From Deltaproteobacteria bacterium (GTDB taxonomy: Bacteria > Desulfobacterota > Desulfobacteria > Desulfobacterales > JAFDDL01): a stretch of 12,300 nt of DNA. Location: the NCBI GenBank assembly GCA_019310865.1, contig JAFDDL010000052.1, forward strand, positions 1-12,300, written 5' to 3'. The notes beneath the pieces were generated by a model. It was not told the DNA's origin. It did not search any database and was given only the letters and a program-made list of their open reading frames with translations. Below are positions 8,248-12,300 of the stretch, piece by piece. Both the position numbers and the translations under genes were made by a program. Within the stretch, counting starts at the first letter, position 1; each line of letters begins with the position of its first letter.

Positions 8248-9762
8248 ATGGCCAAACCGGTAAAAAAGCCCAGAATACTGATCGTGACGCCGGAGGTTAC
8301 CTATCTGCCAAACGGCATGGGGAATATGGCCAACTATCTGACGGCAAAGGCCGGGGGGTTGGCGGACGTATCGGCTGCGCTGATCGGCGCGCTTTTTAAT
8401 CAGGGCGCCGATGTTCATGTGGCCCTGCCCGATTATCGGTCCCTGTTTGCCGAGCATCTGTCGCCGGTTCTGAAAAACGAGCTAAGCGCCATCCGGCAGA
8501 TTATGCCCGACGACCGGATTCACCTGGCGGAGGATCGGGCCTTTTTTTATGTCAACCGGGTTTACTCGAATTACGAATGGGAGAACGCCAAAATCGCCCT
8601 GGCCTTTCAGCGGGAAGTGATCAACCATATTGTTCCGCTGGTTCAGCCGGATCTGATTCACTGCAACGACTGGATGACGGGTCTGGTTCCGGCCATGGCT
8701 CGCCAGATGGAAATTCCCTGTCTGTTCACCGTTCATAATATCCATACGGTGCGAAAAACCCTGTCGGATATCGAAGACATCGGAATCGATGCGGCGTCCT
8801 TCTGGCGGCATCTTTATTATGGATATGTCCCCTGGTCCTATGAAGAGACACGGGATTTCAATGCGGTCGACTTTTTATGCAGCGGCATCTTCGCCTCGCA
8901 TTTTGTCAACACGGTCAGTCCCACCTTCCTAACGGAAATTGTCGAGAGTCGCCACCGGTTTGTGGAGCCGCCCATACAGCAGGAGCTTGCCAATAAATAC
9001 TATTCGGATTGCGCCGTGGGTATCCTGAATGCTCCAGATCCGTCGTTTTCCCCGATTTCCGATCCGGCGCTGGCTCAAAATTATGGTCCGGAGACTCACG
9101 TCGCCGGTAAATGCGCAAATAAGTCCTTTTTTCAGGAATACCTTGGCCTGATGAAGGACCCGAACGCCCCGGTCTTTTTCTGGCCTTCGCGTCTCGATAC
9201 GATCCAGAAGGGTTGCCAGCTTCTGGCCGAAATTCTCTATGCGGTGGTCTCGCGTTACTGGGCGCAGAACCTGCAAATCGTAATCGTTGCAAACGGCGAG
9301 TTCAAATCCCATTTCCAGCATATTGTTCAGTTTCACAGGCTCCGTGACCGGGTGGTGATTTGCGATTTTGATGAACGGCTGGCTCGGCTTGCATATGCCA
9401 TGTCCGATTTTGTGTTGATGCCGTCGTTTTTCGAACCTTGCGGCCTGCCCCAGATGATTGGTTCCCTTTACGGCAGCATGCCGATTGCCCATGATACGGG
9501 CGGCCTTCATGACACGGTGGTGCATCTTGATACGGCGCGCAACAAGGGAAACGGGTTTGTGTTTGATGTGGCCGATCCCCATGGGCTCTATTGGGCCATT
9601 GAACAGGCAATGGCGTTTTACCAACGCCCGACAGAGGATAAGAAACAACAGATTGAACGGATCATGACCGAAAGCGCTGCGGCCTTTAACCACGATGTGA
9701 CGGCGCAGCAATATATTAAACTCTATGAAAAGATGCTCAAGCGGCCCCTGATCGTTGCTTGA
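8248..9762 (+). CDS. glgA: Glycogen synthase, divergent GT5 family
   Basis: The 504-residue protein should add glucose from a sugar nucleotide to the non-reducing end of alpha-1,4-glucan. The sugar-nucleotide loop is KAGGLAD (34-40), matching the family KTGGLAD. Other GT5 marks are HCNDW (138-142), TVHN with H163, NTVSPTF, the PSFFEPCGLPQM motif (392-403, with E396) and DTGGLHDTV near the C terminus. Oddities: between the PEV strand (15-17) and K34 there are about 12 more residues than in E. coli-like GlgA. The HN loop reads HNIHT where typical GlgA has HN-x-x-YQG. The usual NGID...WNP signature after the first domain is replaced by GILNAPDPSFSP. It is therefore a distinct branch of GT5, and whether it uses ADP-glucose or UDP-glucose cannot be read from the sequence. 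It is followed after 18 bases by the branching enzyme. Confidence 0.88.
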   Translation: MAKPVKKPRILIVTPEVTYLPNGMGNMANYLTAKAGGLADVSAALIGALFNQGADVHVALPDYRSLFAEHLSPVLKNELSAIRQIMPDDRIHLAEDRAFFYVNRVYSNYEWENAKIALAFQREVINHIVPLVQPDLIHCNDWMTGLVPAMARQMEIPCLFTVHNIHTVRKTLSDIEDIGIDAASFWRHLYYGYVPWSYEETRDFNAVDFLCSGIFASHFVNTVSPTFLTEIVESRHRFVEPPIQQELANKYYSDCAVGILNAPDPSFSPISDPALAQNYGPETHVAGKCANKSFFQEYLGLMKDPNAPVFFWPSRLDTIQKGCQLLAEILYAVVSRYWAQNLQIVIVANGEFKSHFQHIVQFHRLRDRVVICDFDERLARLAYAMSDFVLMPSFFEPCGLPQMIGSLYGSMPIAHDTGGLHDTVVHLDTARNKGNGFVFDVADPHGLYWAIEQAMAFYQRPTEDKKQQIERIMTESAAAFNHDVTAQQYIKLYEKMLKRPLIVA

Positions 9763-9780
9763 CCCAACCCATTGTCTCTC

Positions 9781-11814
9781 ATGAATCAGCAGCTTATTCA
9801 AAACCGCATTGACCAAATGATCGGTCGCGATTCTTACCTTGCGCCCTTTGAGCCCATTATAAAACGGCGACTGGAAAAAATGCTGGAAGCTGAAAACCGG
9901 TTGACCGGAAACCGGATGTCCCTGATGGATTTTGCATCTGCGCACGAATACTATGGGTTGCACCGCACCGATGCCGGGTGGGTTTTCCGTGAATGGGCGC
10001 CGAATGCAACAGCCATGTATCTGATCGGGGATTTTTCTCACTGGACGGAGCAGGAGGCCTTTGCATTGACGAAGGTGTCGGTTCACGGGGACTGGGAGGT
10101 TCGATTTTCGGCCCAGGAGCTTCGGCATAGGGACCTTTACCGGCTGCGCATTCATTGGGCGGGTGGCGTCGGGGATCGTATTCCGGTCTATGCCCGGCGG
10201 GTGCACCAGGACTCGGAGACGCTGATTTTCAACGCCCAGGTGTGGCAGCCGGCAACGGCGTTCCGCTGGCGCAACAAGGCGCCGGCTCGGCCGGCGGCAC
10301 CGCTGATATACGAGGCCCATGTGGGCATGGCCCAGGATAAAGCGGGGATCGGGTCCTATGATGAGTTTACCGACCGGACGCTGCCGCGGATTATCAAAGC
10401 CGGGTACAACACCTTACAGCTCATGGCGATCCAGCAGCATCCCTATTACGGGTCATTCGGGTACCACGTGGCCAATTTCTTTGCCGCCTCCGCACGTTTT
10501 GGACCCCCCGAAGCCCTGAAACGACTCATCGATACGGCCCATGGGGCCGGGCTGACGGTCCTGGTCGACCTGGTGCACTCCCACGCCGTTTCAAATGAGG
10601 TTGAAGGTTTGGCCCGCTTTGACGGCACGGTCTATCAATACTTTCACGAGGGCGGCCGCGGCTATCATTCGGCCTGGGACTCTTTTTGCTTCGATTATGC
10701 CAAGCCTCAGGTTCTCCATTTTCTGCTTTCCAATTGCCGTTACTGGCTCGATGCGTTTCGGGTGGACGGCTTTCGCTTTGATGGGGTAACCAGCATGCTT
10801 TACACCCATCACGGGCTTGGGAAAGCCTTTACGACCTATGAGGACTATTTCGACCAAACGGTGGACGAGGACGGCCTGGTCTACCTGATGCTGGCCAACA
10901 AATTGATTCATGATATCCGGCCGGAGGCGGTGACCATCGCCGAGGATGTGAGTGGGATGCCTGGCCTGGCCGCAGACTTTAACGAGGGGGGCGTCGGGTT
11001 TGATTATCGCTACGCCATGGGCGTTGCCGATTACTGGATCAAATTGGTGAAAGCGGTCCGGGATGAAGACTGGTCCATGGGAGATCTATGGCATGAGCTC
11101 ACCAATCGACGGGCCGATGAAAAGTCTATTAGCTACGCGGAATCCCACGACCAGGCGTTGGTGGGTGACCAGAGTCATATATTCCGACTCATCGGCGCGG
11201 ATATGTACACCCATATGAAGCGCGGCGATGAAAATCTCCGGGTCGACCGGGGTATGGCCCTGCATAAAATGATGCGGCTTTTGACCCTGGCCACGGCCGG
11301 CCACGGATACCTGAATTTCATGGGAAATGAATTTGGCCATCCGGAATGGATCGACTTTCCCAGGGTTGAAAATAACTGGTCCTATCATTATGCCCGTCGC
11401 CAGTGGCATCTGGTGGACAATGAGGATTTGAACTACAGGCTGTTGAATCACTTCGATCAACGAATGATTCGGTGTGCGAAAGCTTTTAGACTCTTCCGGA
11501 GCCCTTGGCCGTCGCTGTCCCACGTTCATGAGGATGACAAGGTACTTGCCTTCGAACGCTCCGGGCTTTTATTTGTTTTCAACTTTCACCCCACCCGATC
11601 CCATGCGGGTTATTCCATATCCGCCCCGCCCGGTGCGTATCAAATGGTTCTCGATACCGATGCATCCCGGTTCGGCGGCCACGGACGACTTGCGTCGAAG
11701 CAGCGCCACCAGACACAACCCCGGGAAAATGAATCGCCGAACGAAAGTCGGCTTCAGCTTTACCTTCCCACCCGCACCGCTATTGTACTGGCTCCGGAAA
11801 AATCACAGCGATGA
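9781..11814 (+). CDS. glgB: 1,4-alpha-glucan branching enzyme, eukaryotic GBE1-like (GH13_8)
   Basis: Predicted to cut an alpha-1,4 chain and re-attach it by an alpha-1,6 bond, making glycogen branches. With 677 residues it is near human GBE1 (about 700). An N-terminal helix and CBM48-like module (FREWAPNA, GDFSHW) precede the GH13 barrel. Region I is DLVHSHAV (263-270), the nucleophile is D334 in GFRFDGVTSMLY, the acid/base is E388 in IAEDVSGMP, and D457 is in YAESHDQALVGD. FMGNEFGHPEWIDFPR and SYHYARRQW follow, and the C-terminal beta domain ends in YLPTRTAIVLAP. These stretches match my recollection of the animal and fungal enzyme almost word for word and are unlike E. coli GlgB. No ribosome site is visible before ATG 9781; an in-frame TTG at 9772 is no better. 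Translation may be coupled to the synthase stop 18 bases upstream. It is the last gene of the cluster. Confidence 0.92.
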   Translation: MNQQLIQNRIDQMIGRDSYLAPFEPIIKRRLEKMLEAENRLTGNRMSLMDFASAHEYYGLHRTDAGWVFREWAPNATAMYLIGDFSHWTEQEAFALTKVSVHGDWEVRFSAQELRHRDLYRLRIHWAGGVGDRIPVYARRVHQDSETLIFNAQVWQPATAFRWRNKAPARPAAPLIYEAHVGMAQDKAGIGSYDEFTDRTLPRIIKAGYNTLQLMAIQQHPYYGSFGYHVANFFAASARFGPPEALKRLIDTAHGAGLTVLVDLVHSHAVSNEVEGLARFDGTVYQYFHEGGRGYHSAWDSFCFDYAKPQVLHFLLSNCRYWLDAFRVDGFRFDGVTSMLYTHHGLGKAFTTYEDYFDQTVDEDGLVYLMLANKLIHDIRPEAVTIAEDVSGMPGLAADFNEGGVGFDYRYAMGVADYWIKLVKAVRDEDWSMGDLWHELTNRRADEKSISYAESHDQALVGDQSHIFRLIGADMYTHMKRGDENLRVDRGMALHKMMRLLTLATAGHGYLNFMGNEFGHPEWIDFPRVENNWSYHYARRQWHLVDNEDLNYRLLNHFDQRMIRCAKAFRLFRSPWPSLSHVHEDDKVLAFERSGLLFVFNFHPTRSHAGYSISAPPGAYQMVLDTDASRFGGHGRLASKQRHQTQPRENESPNESRLQLYLPTRTAIVLAPEKSQR

Positions 11815-11857
11815 TGGATGGGCGCCCGACTCATGATGTCGATAAATTGGACGGCAA

Positions 11858-12300
11858 TTATGCGGATAGGATCTCATTTCCTAATATGTGGGGAAGGGCT
11901 TCCACTGCATAAAGCGGCAGGGAAAGCACCGAATCGTTGAATGAAACGGGTTGGAGAGCGAATCGTATACCCACTTCAACTTTTTTTTCTTCAATGAAAA
12001 GTCTAAGACTTTTCAGGGAGCCTGTTTTTCCGGCTTTAACTTCAATTGGTAGGATATGCTCGCCTTTTTGCCAAAGATAATCCACTTCCGCTGAGCTGCC
12101 CTTTTTCTCCCTTACCCAGTAATAGAGGGTTGGTTCTTTGTAATGTTTTTCAAGTGAAAGGAGTTGCTGCCCGATAAATTGTTCGGCAACAAGGCCTTTA
12201 TATACCGCTATGAGATTTTTCGATAGATAGGTTTCCTTACTGATTCCCATGGCATTTTGTAGAAGTCCGATATCCAGAAAAAGCAGTTTGAATTTTTTTT
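11858..12300 (-). CDS. C-terminal part of an AAA-type ATPase with DUF4143 domain (5' end outside window)
   Basis: The stop codon is at 11858-11860, and the frame runs to the right window edge without a start that must be used. An ATG at 12250 exists, but the codons before it (ending FLDIGLLQNA) fit the DUF4143 consensus, so the gene continues beyond the window. Numbering from that ATG, the visible part has GLVAEQFI (19-26), then AEVDYLW (D57) and PIEVKAG (E70, K72). The last two form the D...ExK pattern of the PD-(D/E)xK nuclease-like fold seen in this domain. Family members are predicted P-loop ATPases of unknown role, often scattered between strains; the ATPase half is not visible here. Its DNA is about 42% G+C by hand count against about 57% in the glycogen genes, and it points toward them, so it is not part of that operon. 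Confidence 0.75.
   Translation of the reverse strand, partial: KKFKLLFLDIGLLQNAMGISKETYLSKNLIAVYKGLVAEQFIGQQLLSLEKHYKEPTLYYWVREKKGSSAEVDYLWQKGEHILPIEVKAGKTGSLKSLRLFIEEKKVEVGIRFALQPVSFNDSVLSLPLYAVEALPHILGNEILSA

Noticed and set aside
8929..10320. Long minus-strand open frame of 463 codons
   Set aside because: It is antisense to the ends of the synthase and branching enzyme genes, both of which have intact catalytic motifs, and its translation shows no recognisable domain; it is a shadow of high-G+C coding DNA.
11474..11836. Plus-strand open frame of 120 codons overlapping the branching enzyme end
   Set aside because: It is another frame of the C-terminal beta domain of the branching enzyme, whose own frame matches the family to its last strand; no ribosome site was seen.
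11815..11857. Possible terminator between the convergent genes, with palindrome GGGCGCCC at 11820-11827
   Set aside because: The palindrome has no loop and no T-run follows on either strand, so it does not support a rho-independent terminator.

Overview
The window (about 57% G+C over most of its length by hand counts of sample lines) is almost entirely filled by one plus-strand cluster of five glycogen (alpha-1,4/1,6-glucan) metabolism genes, followed by the 3' part of an unrelated minus-strand gene. Bacterial-type Shine-Dalgarno sites, tight gene packing and no introns show a bacterium. The combination of enzyme types suggests a Gram-negative bacterium of the Desulfobacterota (deltaproteobacterial) kind, but this is a weak inference from memory of similar proteins and no taxonomic marker is present.

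Layout: (1) 1-1252, a UTP-glucose-1-phosphate uridylyltransferase of the eukaryotic UGP2 family, cut by the left window edge; (2) 1253-5578, a 1441-residue two-headed glycogen debranching protein with an N-terminal GH13 domain and a C-terminal GH133 amylo-1,6-glucosidase domain; (3) 5669-8224, an alpha-glucan phosphorylase of the short, DUF3417-bearing GT35 type, preceded by a 90-base gap with a good sigma70-like promoter candidate; (4) 8248-9762, a divergent GT5 glycogen synthase; (5) 9781-11814, a branching enzyme closely resembling the eukaryotic GBE1 type (GH13_8); (6) 11858-12300, minus strand, the C-terminal part of an AAA ATPase/DUF4143 protein, in clearly lower G+C DNA (about 42% by hand count).

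Together the five genes form a synthesis-and-breakdown set for glycogen. The pyrophosphorylase makes UDP-glucose, the synthase elongates alpha-1,4 chains and the branching enzyme adds alpha-1,6 branches; the phosphorylase releases glucose-1-phosphate from chain ends and the debranching protein removes the limit branches. Glucose-1-phosphate links the two arms. Two of the five enzymes have sequence signatures closest to eukaryotic families and a third shares the eukaryotic domain order. The usual bacterial donor gene, glgC (ADP-glucose pyrophosphorylase), is not in the window, while a UDP-glucose-forming enzyme is. That raises the testable idea that this pathway runs on UDP-glucose. No mobile element, CRISPR array, tRNA or rRNA was seen.
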